Assembly (NCBI RefSeq): GCF_038561935.1
Contig: NZ_CP102770.1
Coordinates: forward strand, 3,658,001-3,722,000
Origin: Myxococcus stipitatus
GTDB taxonomy: Bacteria > Myxococcota > Myxococcia > Myxococcales > Myxococcaceae
DNA: 64,000 nt
Direction: 5' to 3'
The translations under genes and the position numbers were made by a program. Positions within the stretch are counted from its first letter, which is position 1. Every line of letters starts with the position of its first letter. Below, one piece after another: positions 1 to 10,617 of this stretch. The notes beneath the pieces were generated by a model. That model searched no databases. It had not been told where the DNA came from and saw only the letters and a list, made by a program, of their open reading frames with translations.

Positions 1-1321
1 GCGAGGCCTGGATGGCGATTTCCGCCGTCTCCTTGTCGCGAATCTCGCCGACCATGATGACGTCCGGGTCCTGGCGCAGGAAGGAGCGCAGGCCCTGGGC
101 GAACGTCAGGCCGATCTTGGGGTTGATGGCCATCTGGCCAATGCCCTTGAGCTGATACTCCACCGGGTCCTCGACGGTGAGGATGTTGAGGTCCGGCGTG
201 TTGATCTTCGACAGGGCGCCGTAGAGCGTCGTCGTCTTGCCGGAGCCCGTGGGGCCGGTGACGAGGACGATGCCGTGCGAGCGCTTGACCACCGCCTCCA
301 TCGACTGGAGCGTGGCCTTGCTCATGCCAATCTCGGCCAGGTCCAGCAGCGTCGCCGTCTTGTCCAACAGACGCATGACGATGCGCTCCCCGTTCGTCGT
401 GGGGATGGTGGACAGACGGATGTCGATGTCGCGGCCGGCCAGCTTGATGCGGATGCGGCCGTCCTGCGGCAGGCGCTTCTCGGCGATGTTGAGCTGCCCC
501 ATCACCTTCACGCGGCTGACGATGGCGTTCTGGTAGCGCTTGGGCGGCTTGATGACCTCTTGCAGCACACCGTCCACGCGGAAGCGCACCAGCAGCTCGC
601 GCTCCATGGGCTCGATGTGGATATCGCTCGCGCGCTCCTTGGCGGCGCGGAAGAGGACCGAGTTCACCAGCCGGATGACGGGGGCCTCGTCATCCACGTC
701 CAGCAGGTCCTGGGGCTCGTCCAGTTCATGGGCGATGGCGTCCAGGTCCTGCGTCTCCATCTCGTCGACGAGTTGCTCGGCCTCGTTGATGGAGCGGTCA
801 TAGACGCTGTTGATGGCGTCGGTGATGGTGCTCTCGAGCGCGAGCCGGGGGCTGATGCTCTGCCCCAACAGCAGCCGCGCGTGGTCCAGCACGGAGGTGT
901 CCAGCGGATCCGCCACCGCCAGCACCACGGTGTCACCCTCCAAGGCCAGCGGGAGGATGTGCGACTGCTTGGCGAAGTTGATGGGGATGCGCTTGACGAG
1001 CTCCGCGTCCACCTCCTCCGTGAAGATGCGCGCCAGGTAGGGCAGGTCCAGCTGGTGGCCCAGCGCCTTGGCGACGTCCTCGGCGGAGACCGCCTTGAGC
1101 CCCACCAGCACCTCTCCAATCCGCCCGCCCTTCTCCTCCTGGGCGGCGAGCGCCTCCTGGAGCTTCTCCTCGGTGAGTGAGGGGACGAGCGCGCGGAGAA
1201 TCTCTCCCAGCGGCCTTCCGCAGAGGAAGGCCTGCCCGTGGGAGACGACCTGGGTGGAGTCGTTCCGGGCGGTGGCCGTGCCAGTCACGGCGGGAAGGGT
1301 GGGGTCGGCGGTCACGTTCAT
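1..1321 (-). CDS. gspE: Type II secretion ATPase GspE (3' end cut by window edge)
   Basis: Cytoplasmic hexameric ATPase that powers the type II secretion pseudopilus. About 440 residues are visible from the ATG at 1321. An N-terminal T2SSE_N-type domain (about residues 25-160) precedes the secretion NTPase domain. The Walker A motif GPTGSGKTT is encoded near 236-260, followed by VEDPVE and the GEIRD box just before the edge, so the Cys-rich C-terminal part lies outside the window. The gene starts 4 bp after the gspD stop, so gspC-gspD-gspE form one minus-strand operon. PilB/PilT-type ATPases share these motifs, but the immediate gspC and gspD neighbours favour GspE. Length and motifs to this point look intact. 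Confidence 0.95.
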   Translation of the reverse strand, partial: MNVTADPTLPAVTGTATARNDSTQVVSHGQAFLCGRPLGEILRALVPSLTEEKLQEALAAQEEKGGRIGEVLVGLKAVSAEDVAKALGHQLDLPYLARIFTEEVDAELVKRIPINFAKQSHILPLALEGDTVVLAVADPLDTSVLDHARLLLGQSISPRLALESTITDAINSVYDRSINEAEQLVDEMETQDLDAIAHELDEPQDLLDVDDEAPVIRLVNSVLFRAAKERASDIHIEPMERELLVRFRVDGVLQEVIKPPKRYQNAIVSRVKVMGQLNIAEKRLPQDGRIRIKLAGRDIDIRLSTIPTTNGERIVMRLLDKTATLLDLAEIGMSKATLQSMEAVVKRSHGIVLVTGPTGSGKTTTLYGALSKINTPDLNILTVEDPVEYQLKGIGQMAINPKIGLTFAQGLRSFLRQDPDVIMVGEIRDKETAEIAIQAS

Positions 1322-1325
1322 GGGC

Positions 1326-3905
1326 TCAGGTTCCCGTGTCCGGCTGGATGCGCAGACGCTCTTGCGAGGCGTCGCCGGTGGAGTCCGATGCGGGCGCCTC
1401 GGGTGCCGGCTGGACCGGCACGACCGGGGTGGACTCTTCGGAACCCGTGGGGGGAGTCGGCGCTTCCCGCACCTCGGGCTCGCGCGACTCGGGCGCCGGC
1501 GCAGGGGAGGGCGGCGGCGAGGCGGGCTGCGGGACGTTCTGCCGGTTGGAGGACGAGCTGTTGGGGCCGATGACGCGGTCACCCGGCGCGCCGCTCTCCA
1601 CGCGCTGGCGCTCGCGGACGACGGCCTGGTTCATCTTCGCGAGCGGACCGGGCTTGCGACTGAAGTCCACCGCCGCGTCGTAGCCGGGGAGCTGCCCGTA
1701 GAACTGCTCCACGAACTGCTGACGCTCCTTCATCTTGCGCTCCAGGATGATGCGGAAGTCCTCGGGGCCGCGGATGATGTACGGGGTCAGGAACAGGAGC
1801 AGGTTGGTCTTCGTCTTCTTGCGCGTGGTGTCGCGGAAGAGGTTGCCGATGAGCGGGATGTCGCCGAGCACGGGAATCTTGTTCACCGACTCGATGGTGC
1901 GGTCCTGCATGATGCCGCCCAGCACGACGGTCTCCTGGTCCTTGGCGATGACCGTCGTCTTCGCGCTGCGCTTGCTGGTGGTGGGGCCGAGCACCGGGTT
2001 GTCGGAGGCGATCTCCTCCGTCTGCTCGGTGATGGCCATGCGGATGTAGTCGCTGTCGTTGATCTGCGGCTTCACCGTCAGCTTCAGCTCCACGTTCTGG
2101 CGCTGGATGGGCGCGTACAGCGAGCCCAGGCCGCCCAGCGCGCCGAGAATCGACGGGTTGAGGCCACCGTTGGCGTTGTTGCCGCCCACCTGGGAGCCCA
2201 GCGAGGAGGGCGTGAAGCCGGACTGGAAGGGCACGTTCTGGCCCACGGTGATCTCCGCCTCCTCGTTGTCGCTGGTGAGGATGTGCGGCGTGGAGAGCAC
2301 GTTGACGTCCGCGCTCTGCTGCATCGCGTGCAGCACGATGCCGAAGGCGGGGATGTCCAGGCCCAGCTTCTCCAGCGCCGGAATCACCGGACCCTGGAGG
2401 CCCGCGAGGAAGCCACCGAACTGCGCCAGGTTGCCCAGGCTCAGCGAGGGAGGCAGGCCTTGGCCGCTGTTGTTCGTGCCAATCAGGCCCGGCGCCGCGC
2501 CCCGGTCGGTGTTGAGCGAGAATCCGCTGTGCATGTTGATGCCGAACTCGGCGTCGCGCGTCAGGTTCACTTCCATGATGACGGCCTCGACGAACACTTG
2601 GCGGCGGGGCGCGTCGAGCTGCTGGATGACCTGGACGATGTTCTTGTAGTCCGACTGGCTGGCGACGATGACCAGCGAGTTGGTGCCCTTGTCGGCCGAG
2701 ATCTTCACCTCGCCGCTGAACAGCTCCGCGGCCTGGGTGGACGTGCCCCGGGGGGCGCCGGGAGGCATGTTGGGCGCGCCGGGCGTGCGCGGGCGGTTGG
2801 CGGTGCCCTGGGCCAGCGACTGGAGCGTGCTGGCCAGCTCCTCCGCGTTGGCGTTCTCCAGGTAGTAGACGTTGATGCGGCCGCCGGTGCCGGAGGGGAT
2901 GTCGATCTGCGCGACGATGTCCTGGATGCGCGAGAACGCCGCGGGGCTGGCGACGATGATGAGCTTGTTGGTGCGCTCATCCGGGATGATCTGCGACAGC
3001 GTCACCGGGCCGCCGGAGGACTCTCCACCTCCCGGCATGGGCTGGGCCATGACCTCGGGGGTGCCTCCCGCGGGCGGGACACCCTGCACGAACGCGCCGG
3101 GGCGCTGACCGGGGCGGGCGCCCTTGGCCTCGAAGATGCGCTGGACCGTGTTGGCTACGTCCTGCGCGGAGGCGTACTGGACCTGGATGACGCGCAGCTC
3201 GTCGCTGGCGGCGCGCGTGTCCAGCTGGTCGATGAGGCGCTCCAGGCGGTGGATGTTGGAGCCCACGTCGTTGACGATGATGGTGTCGGGCGGGTACGGA
3301 ATCGTGTCGCCGTCCTTCGACACCAGCTGCTGCAGCACGCCGCGCAGCGGCTCCACCTCCACGTTGCGGATGCGGAACAGCTTGGTCACCATCTGCTCGT
3401 TGGTGGTGTACGGCTCGCCGTCACCGACGATGGTGGGGATGGGGTTCTGCTTCGCCGACCGCTTGTCGACGATCTTCATGAAGCGGCCGTATTGGTAGGT
3501 GGCCAGGCCGTTGGCGTCGAGCGCGGCCAGGAAGGCGGAGTAGAACGCGTCCGCGTTCACTTCCACGCGGCCATTCTCCGGGCCGATGATGGAGATCTTC
3601 CCGCGAACGTTCTCCGGAAGGATGAACGTGCGGCAGGTGGCGTCCGCCACCGTCTGGACCAGCTTCTCGATTTCGACCTTGTCGAAGTAGATGCCGTAGC
3701 GCGCGTTGCGCCGGGCTTCCTCGCACGTGGGGGTGCGGCGCGCGCCCTGGTTCGCCTCGTCGGCGGTGGGCGACTGGGGAGTGATGGTCCGCTCACCCGG
3801 CGCCGAGGGCGCGGAGTTGTCGGGCGGCGGTGGGCGACGCTGGGCCTGCGCGGGGACGGCGAGCGCGAGGCACAGGCAGAGCATCCAGGACGGGAGCGTC
3901 TTCAT
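1326..3905 (-). CDS. gspD: Type II secretion outer-membrane secretin GspD
   Basis: Forms the outer-membrane channel of the type II secretion system. The 859-residue product starts with a clear signal peptide (MKTLPSWMLCLCLALAVPAQ), then has periplasmic N0-N3 ring modules and the C-terminal secretin barrel (roughly residues 430-735, with VPFQSGF and the conserved VPVLGDIPLIGNLF strand). A proline- and glutamate-rich tail of about 120 residues follows the barrel and is longer than in enterobacterial GspD. The N3 region carries a Gly/Pro-rich loop with MPPGAPRG. No pilotin was recognised nearby. The gene lies 24 bp after gspC and 4 bp before gspE. A PilQ secretin is unlikely because of the Gsp neighbours. 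Confidence 0.95.
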   Translation of the reverse strand: MKTLPSWMLCLCLALAVPAQAQRRPPPPDNSAPSAPGERTITPQSPTADEANQGARRTPTCEEARRNARYGIYFDKVEIEKLVQTVADATCRTFILPENVRGKISIIGPENGRVEVNADAFYSAFLAALDANGLATYQYGRFMKIVDKRSAKQNPIPTIVGDGEPYTTNEQMVTKLFRIRNVEVEPLRGVLQQLVSKDGDTIPYPPDTIIVNDVGSNIHRLERLIDQLDTRAASDELRVIQVQYASAQDVANTVQRIFEAKGARPGQRPGAFVQGVPPAGGTPEVMAQPMPGGGESSGGPVTLSQIIPDERTNKLIIVASPAAFSRIQDIVAQIDIPSGTGGRINVYYLENANAEELASTLQSLAQGTANRPRTPGAPNMPPGAPRGTSTQAAELFSGEVKISADKGTNSLVIVASQSDYKNIVQVIQQLDAPRRQVFVEAVIMEVNLTRDAEFGINMHSGFSLNTDRGAAPGLIGTNNSGQGLPPSLSLGNLAQFGGFLAGLQGPVIPALEKLGLDIPAFGIVLHAMQQSADVNVLSTPHILTSDNEEAEITVGQNVPFQSGFTPSSLGSQVGGNNANGGLNPSILGALGGLGSLYAPIQRQNVELKLTVKPQINDSDYIRMAITEQTEEIASDNPVLGPTTSKRSAKTTVIAKDQETVVLGGIMQDRTIESVNKIPVLGDIPLIGNLFRDTTRKKTKTNLLLFLTPYIIRGPEDFRIILERKMKERQQFVEQFYGQLPGYDAAVDFSRKPGPLAKMNQAVVRERQRVESGAPGDRVIGPNSSSSNRQNVPQPASPPPSPAPAPESREPEVREAPTPPTGSEESTPVVPVQPAPEAPASDSTGDASQERLRIQPDTGT

Positions 3906-3929
3906 GGAGGAGCGGGCGCGACGTGGGGT

Positions 3930-4832
3930 TTAACGAACGTTGTAGGACTTGCGGATCGGCGCTCCGTTGCGCTCGATCTCGATTTCAATGCGGGATGCGT
4001 CCTTCATCTTGGAATAGACCTCCAGCGCCTTCTCCGGGCTGTTGAGGTCGAATCCGTTGATGCGGCGGATGACGTCACCGTTCTGGACGCCAATCTTCGA
4101 GTAGATGGAGTCCGGACGGATGGAGAAGAGCTTGAACCCCACGGCCTGACCGTCCTTGAAGGCGGGGACGATGCGCGCCTGCATGGCCACGTCGTTGAGG
4201 TTGTTGAGCGTCTTGTCGATTTCCGCGCGAGGCACTTCGTACTCGTTGTCGCTGACGGCGCGGATGCCACTGGTGGAGGTGGTGTTGGCCGTGGCCACCG
4301 GCGGCGTGGGCGGCGTGAACGTCCCGGCGCCATCCCCCGGGTTGCCGTCGATGAACTCCCTGCGGCCGTTGTGGATGATGATGACGCGCTCACGCTCGAT
4401 TTCGTGAACGGTGGCGCCCTGCAGCTCGTTGCCCTTCATGTACGTCTGCGCGCGCTGCGTCACCATGTCCTGGATGGAGGCGAAGGACCAGTCCGGGTTG
4501 CTCGCGACGAGCGTGCCCAGCAGCTTCACACGAAGGCTACTCTTCACCGGCTCCGCGCTGAGATCCGCCACCGGCGTGGTGGGCTCGACCACCGGCTTCT
4601 CCGGCTCCGGAATCTTGATGCCCGTCACCCGCGACAGCCCCTCCATGTCGGGCAGGGCCAGCACCGTCTGCTGACGTGCCTGGGTGGGCGCACGCGCGTT
4701 GGCCCCCGACGTCGGCACCGGGGAGATGGCGGACTCGACGAACAGGTTCACCGTCTTCGCCGCCAACAGGGCGACGAGCGCGATGAACAGCAGGGTCACT
4801 GTCCAGAAGTATTTGCGAAAGAAGAGTTCCAT
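3930..4832 (-). CDS. gspC: Type II secretion inner-membrane protein GspC
   Basis: Bitopic inner-membrane protein that links the inner-membrane platform to the GspD secretin. The start chosen is ATG 4832 (MELFFRKYF), giving 300 residues. The frame is open upstream, but those extra 52 residues are Pro/Gly-rich, not conserved-looking, and would displace the membrane anchor. A short cytoplasmic N-terminus leads into one transmembrane helix (about residues 8-28), then a Pro/Thr-rich linker, the homology region (about residues 95-165) and a C-terminal PDZ domain (about residues 215-300, with GVQNGDVIRRING). It is the first gene of the gspCDE unit. The 193 bp upstream, up to the response-regulator gene, probably hold its promoter, but no convincing site was seen. 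Confidence 0.92.
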   Translation of the reverse strand: MELFFRKYFWTVTLLFIALVALLAAKTVNLFVESAISPVPTSGANARAPTQARQQTVLALPDMEGLSRVTGIKIPEPEKPVVEPTTPVADLSAEPVKSSLRVKLLGTLVASNPDWSFASIQDMVTQRAQTYMKGNELQGATVHEIERERVIIIHNGRREFIDGNPGDGAGTFTPPTPPVATANTTSTSGIRAVSDNEYEVPRAEIDKTLNNLNDVAMQARIVPAFKDGQAVGFKLFSIRPDSIYSKIGVQNGDVIRRINGFDLNSPEKALEVYSKMKDASRIEIEIERNGAPIRKSYNVR

Positions 4833-5025
4833 CACGCTTCCGAGTGAAAGCCGAACCCGTGGAGAGCAAGTCAGGTGCCATCGTGGGCCAGGCGGGCCAT
4901 CCAAGGGGGACGGCCAAGCGCTCGAAATTATTCCAGAAAGGGCGACCGTCCCGAGCGAGGGAACAGGCTGCCCCGGGCCTCGGGACAAATTGTCAAAGCG
5001 GGGTGGGGGCCGGTGTGACGGCCTG

Positions 5026-6417
<1,392 letters not shown>

Positions 6418-6448
6418 GGTGGGGGCCGCTGCTTGCAATCCTTGTTCC

Positions 6449-7468
6449 CTACGCGTGCTCGTCGTCCGGCTCGAGCGGGCCGCCGCCCATCCTGCCAATG
6501 TCCTCGCGCTTGACGGAGTCGAGGTTGAACTTGAGCGCGCTGGCCAACATCTTCGCCACCGTGTCGTCGAAGTCCGGCTTTCCAGCGCCCTTGCGGAAGC
6601 GCAGGAAGTTGATGCGGCCGACGACGAAGTTCTTGAGATAGGGGCTCTGCATCCCTTTCTCCTTCAGGGCGTTGACCACCGCCACCACTGCGTCGTCGAG
6701 CTCCAGCAGCTTCTGGGCCCGCGCCTCGCGCACGGCCAGTGCCTTGTCCAGCGGCAGGTCCAGGAAGTCCTCCACCACCTTGACGAAGGGGTGGTAGGCG
6801 CCCGCGGAGAAGCGGGGGCGCTGCTCGTAGGCGGCGCCGAGGGTGATGAAGGCGGGCTCCTCGAAGAGGTGCGCGAAGGACTTCTCCGCGCCCGCGCGGC
6901 CCGCGCCCACCAGGCCCCGGTACATGCGGACCACCTCCAGCGAGCGCTCCTTGAGGTTGTGGGCCTTCTCCGTGTTGAGGGCGAGGATTTGATAGGCCAC
7001 GTCCTCGTCGGGCAGCAGCAGCGCGATGATGGATTTGGCCCCCAGCAGCTTGCTCGCGTGCAGCCGGTGGTTGCCGTTGGGCGTCCAGTAGCGGCCGTCC
7101 TTGCGCACGGCGATGACGGGGTCCAGGAAGCGGTCCAACCGCTCCATCGCGCTGGCCAGCCGCTTCACGTGGGGCTCGGACAAGTCCCGCTGGTAGGGCG
7201 TGGGCTCCACCTTGTCGATGGGGAGCACGGCGAGCACCACGGGGTGGCCCCCCAGGGGCTCGCGGTAGACGCCGAGGACCTCCCCGCCGTCCTCTCGCAC
7301 GGCATCGAGGATGTCCGTGGGGTACTCCACCGAGTCGCTCGCCACATCGGCCGGAGACAGGCCCCGCGACTGGGGGGCCGCCTTCTTGCGGCGGGGCTTG
7401 CGGGGCGTGGCCGCGGGCTTCGGCTTCGGCTTCGCGGCGGCCGTCTTTCGTGCGGACTTCGCTGCCAT
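6449..7468 (-). CDS. ParB/Srx-fold protein without a recognisable DNA-binding HTH
   Basis: 339 residues from ATG 7468. A Lys/Ala/Pro-rich basic N-terminus (residues 1-40) is followed by a ParB N-terminal (ParB/Srx) domain of about 100 residues, in which the arginine patch usually written GERRxRA reads GNHRLHA. The rest is helical and shows no recognisable ParB helix-turn-helix, unlike chromosomal ParB. Members of this fold bind CTP or act as nucleases or kinases; which applies here cannot be told. No parA is adjacent. It lies 31 bp upstream of the response-regulator start and about 125 bp downstream of pmbA. It is not the chromosomal ParB of the parABS system. Confidence 0.75.
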   Translation of the reverse strand: MAAKSARKTAAAKPKPKPAATPRKPRRKKAAPQSRGLSPADVASDSVEYPTDILDAVREDGGEVLGVYREPLGGHPVVLAVLPIDKVEPTPYQRDLSEPHVKRLASAMERLDRFLDPVIAVRKDGRYWTPNGNHRLHASKLLGAKSIIALLLPDEDVAYQILALNTEKAHNLKERSLEVVRMYRGLVGAGRAGAEKSFAHLFEEPAFITLGAAYEQRPRFSAGAYHPFVKVVEDFLDLPLDKALAVREARAQKLLELDDAVVAVVNALKEKGMQSPYLKNFVVGRINFLRFRKGAGKPDFDDTVAKMLASALKFNLDSVKREDIGRMGGGPLEPDDEHA

Positions 7469-7553
7469 GGGGTGTGCCCTCCTTCGCTGCGGACGACGAA
7501 AGGTGTAGCCCGAGGCCCTGACATCCGGCTCCCCGAAAGGGTGGGGTGACACA

Positions 7554-7587
7554 CTCCCGCGCCGCCCACGCTAGGGGGACGCGGGAG
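7554..7587 (-). terminator. Hairpin 7 nt after the pmbA stop
   Basis: An 8-bp GC-rich stem, CTCCCGCG (7554-7561) pairing with CGCGGGAG (7580-7587), begins 7 nt beyond the pmbA stop. Extra CCC/GGG pairing is possible in the loop. On the transcribed minus strand no strong U tract follows, so it may be a weak or Rho-assisted terminator that separates the tldD-pmbA pair from the ParB-like gene. Confidence 0.4.
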
Positions 7588-7593
7588 GTAGGG

Positions 7594-8940
7594 CTACTCC
7601 CCGGAGAGCGTGAGACCTCGGAAGCGGACAGTCGGCGCCCCCGCCGCGCCTCCTCGGAACTGCAGGTCGTTGCCCACGCCGTCCAGGTCCTGGAGCATCT
7701 TCAAGACGTTGCCCGCGACGGTGACTTCCTGCACCGCGTGCGTCAGCTCGCCGTTTTCAATCCACAGGCCGTTGGCGCCCGCGGACAGCTCTCCGGTGAC
7801 GGGGTTCGCGCCGTGGCCCAAGAGCGACGTGACGTAGAAGCCCCGGTCCACCTCGCGGATGAGCTCCTCGGGGGGCTTCTGGCCGGGCTCCAGGTACAGG
7901 TTGCTGGTGCCGATGGAGGGCAGCGCGTTGTAGCCGCGCTTGGCGTTGCCGGTGGGGCGCGCCTTCGCCTTGCGAGCGGTGAACGCGTCGTAGAGGAAGT
8001 GGGTGAGCACCCCCCGGTCGAGGATGGGCGTGCGTCGGGTGGGCACGCCCTCGCCATCGAACGGCGCGGTGGCGAGTCCTCGGGGCAGCAGGCCGTTGTC
8101 CACCAGCGTGACGTGCTCTCCGGCGAGCCGCTGTCCCTGGAGCGCGGCGAACATGCTGGCCTGCTGGTGCACGGCGTTGCCGTTGGCCGCCCTGGCCACA
8201 CCCGACACGAAGGACGCGGCGACGAGCGGGTCGAACAGCACCGGCACCTGCTGCGTCTTCACGCGCCGGGCCCCCAGCATGCGCACCGCACGCCGCGTGG
8301 CCTCCCGGCCGATGGACTCCGGTGACTCCAGGTCGTCGAGGAAGCGCTTGTAGTCGACCCAATAGCCCTTCTGGAGCTGGCCATCCGCGGAGGCCACCGG
8401 CAGTGCGTACAGGTACACGTACGTGCCCGAGTAGCCCCCGGACATCCCTTCCGAGGAGGCGACGTACACCTCGGAGACGAAGTCCCCGGCGCCCACCGCG
8501 TTGAAGGTGGCCACGCGCGAGTCCTCCGCCCGGGCCGCCTTCTCCACCTCCAGCGCGGCCTTCACCTTCCAGTCGCCGGGGAGGTTCGCCACCGCCGGGT
8601 CATACAGCGCGCCGGTGTCGCCCAGGCGGCCCAGCTCCTTCGCGCCGGGCAGGCCGTTGAGCTTGCTGGGCGCGGCGGCCTCGGCCAGCTTCAGCGCCTG
8701 GTCGACGAGGCGCTCCAGGCCCGAGGCCTCGAAGTCCGACGTGAAGGCGAAGCCCAGCCGGCCCTTCACGATGACGCGCAGGCCCACGCCCTTGGACGTG
8801 GACTGGGTGAGGTCCTCGATCTGCCCTTCGCGCACGCGCACCGTGCTCTGGCGGCCCACCTCCAGGAAGGCCTCCGCCTGGAGGGCGCCCTTCTTCGTGG
8901 CGCGCTGGACGATTCGCTTCGCGAGCTTTTGGTAGTCCAT
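7594..8940 (-). CDS. pmbA: TldE/PmbA-type metalloprotease-family subunit
   Basis: 448-residue member of the PmbA/TldD (U62) family. In E. coli, TldD and TldE form a heterodimeric protease that unfolds and cleaves small peptides such as the microcin B17 precursor. The product shows the family N-terminal domain (VRVREGQIEDLTQS) and the C-terminal core ending in the typical NGLWIENGELTHAV and ALKM-like segment. It lacks the HExxxH zinc motif, as expected of the TldE-type subunit. It follows tldD by 21 bp on the same strand, so the two are co-transcribed and presumably form the heterodimer. No ribosomally made peptide precursor was recognised near it, so the substrate is unknown. Confidence 0.93.
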   Translation of the reverse strand: MDYQKLAKRIVQRATKKGALQAEAFLEVGRQSTVRVREGQIEDLTQSTSKGVGLRVIVKGRLGFAFTSDFEASGLERLVDQALKLAEAAAPSKLNGLPGAKELGRLGDTGALYDPAVANLPGDWKVKAALEVEKAARAEDSRVATFNAVGAGDFVSEVYVASSEGMSGGYSGTYVYLYALPVASADGQLQKGYWVDYKRFLDDLESPESIGREATRRAVRMLGARRVKTQQVPVLFDPLVAASFVSGVARAANGNAVHQQASMFAALQGQRLAGEHVTLVDNGLLPRGLATAPFDGEGVPTRRTPILDRGVLTHFLYDAFTARKAKARPTGNAKRGYNALPSIGTSNLYLEPGQKPPEELIREVDRGFYVTSLLGHGANPVTGELSAGANGLWIENGELTHAVQEVTVAGNVLKMLQDLDGVGNDLQFRGGAAGAPTVRFRGLTLSGE

Positions 8941-8961
8941 GGTCTTGGGTGCTCTTTTTCT

Positions 8962-10443
8962 TCAGCCGACCTGGGTTCCGCCGACGGTGACGTTGTCGAT
9001 GCGGACCGTGGGAAGCCCCACGCCCACCGGCATCGACTGCCCGTTCTTTCCACAGACGCCCATGCCCGGGTCCGGCCGAGGGTCGCATCCCACGCGGGAC
9101 ACGTTCTTGAGGGCCTCCGGCCCCACGCCGATGAGCGTGGCGTTCTTCACCGGACGGCCCAGCTTGCCGTCTTCAATCTGGTACGCCTCGCTCACCTCGA
9201 AGACGAAGTTGCCGTTGCTGATGTCCACCTGCCCGCCGCCGAACGTGGCGCAGTACAGCCCGCGCTTCACCTCCTTGAGGATGTCCTCCGGATGGTGGTT
9301 GCCCGGCGCGAGGAAGGTGTTCGTCATGCGCGGGATGGGCAGGTGGCGGAAGGACTCCCGCCGGCCGCTGCCGGTGGAGCGCTGGCCCATCAGCTTCGCG
9401 TTGAGGTTGTCGTAGAGATAGCCCTTGAGCACGCCGTTCTCGATGAGCACCTTGCGCTCGCCGGGCGTGCCCTCGTCGTCGATGTTGATGGAGCCTCGGC
9501 CGCTGGACACCGTGCCGTCGTCGATGACGGTGACGAGCTCGGAGGCGACCTTCTCCCCCAGCTTGCCCGCGAACAGCGACGTCCCCTTGCGGATGAAGTC
9601 CGCTTCGAGCCCGTGGCCCACCGCCTCGTGCAGCAGGATGCCGCTCCAGCCCGGCGCCAGCACCACCGTCTGGGGGCCCGCCGCGCAGTCCACCGCGCCC
9701 AGCGTGGCCACCGCCTGCCGGGCCGCCTCGCGCGCCACCTCCTCGGGCGGGAAGGTCTCCCAGTGGGTGAAGGGCACCCGGCCTCCTCCGCCGTACATGC
9801 CCGTGCGCCGCTCGTTCTTTCTGCCCTGGGCCACCACGTGCACCGACAGACGGCACAGGTCCTGGGTGTCCTCGGTGTAGCGCCCCTCCGTGTTGGCCAC
9901 GGCGATGCGGCGGGTCTGGTCGACATACGCGGCGTTGACCTGGGCCACCCGCGCGTCGAAGGCCCGGGCGGCCTTGTCCGCGCGGGTCAGCAGGGACGCC
10001 TTGAGCGCCACCTCCACGTCCGAGAGCGGGGTGGGGACGTGGTAGTGGCTGGGCACCGCGACGCGGGAGACCGGGAAGGCCCGCTCGGCGCCCGTGGACT
10101 GGGCAATCATGGCCGCCGTGGAGGCCGCCCTCAGGAGCGCGGGCTCGTCCCAGTCGTCGGAGAAGGCGTAGCCCACCTTGGCTCCGGAGATGACCCGCAC
10201 GCCCACGCCCTGCACCAGGCCCGTCTGGGCGCTCTTGATGCGCGACTCCTCGAGCACCACATGGGTGCTCTGGGTGCGCTCCACGTAGACCTCCGCGAAG
10301 TCTCCCCCTCGCTCCATGGCCACGGCGAGCAGCCGCTCCAGGAGCCCCTGGGGCAGCAGGGGCGCGGGCACGGGCCTCCGGGCCGCCAGGGGGGCCAGTT
10401 GGGACGGGGGGGCGCGCCGGGGCGGCGCGGACGCTCGGGGCAT
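8962..10443 (-). CDS. tldD: TldD-type zinc metalloprotease
   Basis: Catalytic partner of the TldD/TldE protease. From ATG 10443 (MPRASAPPRR) it is 493 residues. The open frame continues far upstream through the antisense of the FHA gene, but there is no coding support there. An Ala/Pro-rich N-terminus of about 35 residues precedes the TldD fold. The metal-binding HExxxH motif is present (H272, E273, H277 in LLHEAVGHGLEAD), with the conserved GRGSINIDDEGTPG segment after it. The C-terminus GVGLPTVRIDNVTVGG is typical of the family. It is divergent from the FHA-TPR gene, with 174 bp between the starts. Known roles: peptide maturation and DNA gyrase-toxin control in enterobacteria; the role here is open. 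Confidence 0.94.
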   Translation of the reverse strand: MPRASAPPRRAPPSQLAPLAARRPVPAPLLPQGLLERLLAVAMERGGDFAEVYVERTQSTHVVLEESRIKSAQTGLVQGVGVRVISGAKVGYAFSDDWDEPALLRAASTAAMIAQSTGAERAFPVSRVAVPSHYHVPTPLSDVEVALKASLLTRADKAARAFDARVAQVNAAYVDQTRRIAVANTEGRYTEDTQDLCRLSVHVVAQGRKNERRTGMYGGGGRVPFTHWETFPPEEVAREAARQAVATLGAVDCAAGPQTVVLAPGWSGILLHEAVGHGLEADFIRKGTSLFAGKLGEKVASELVTVIDDGTVSSGRGSINIDDEGTPGERKVLIENGVLKGYLYDNLNAKLMGQRSTGSGRRESFRHLPIPRMTNTFLAPGNHHPEDILKEVKRGLYCATFGGGQVDISNGNFVFEVSEAYQIEDGKLGRPVKNATLIGVGPEALKNVSRVGCDPRPDPGMGVCGKNGQSMPVGVGLPTVRIDNVTVGGTQVG

Positions 10444-10617
10444 GTCGATAACTCCCTCGGTGAAGCGCTGGGGGTGTGGAAACCTACATAGAAAGGGGAA
10501 TCTCCCAGAGCAACGGACAAAGGTCGCCCTTCTTTCCCCACTGGCCGGCTTGTCGCATTCCCACCGTGGTGTCGGCGCTTTAAGATGCGCGACGTTTCGG
10601 AACCTGGACCCCACCTC

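Noticed and set aside
1068..4847. A plus-strand open frame of 1259 codons across gspE, gspD and gspC
   Set aside because: Antisense shadow; the minus strand carries the recognisable gsp proteins and the plus frame has no domain or signal.
4984..4994. GACAAATTGTC palindrome upstream of gspC
   Set aside because: A single short palindrome without a second site, known regulator or matching -10; too little to call an operator.
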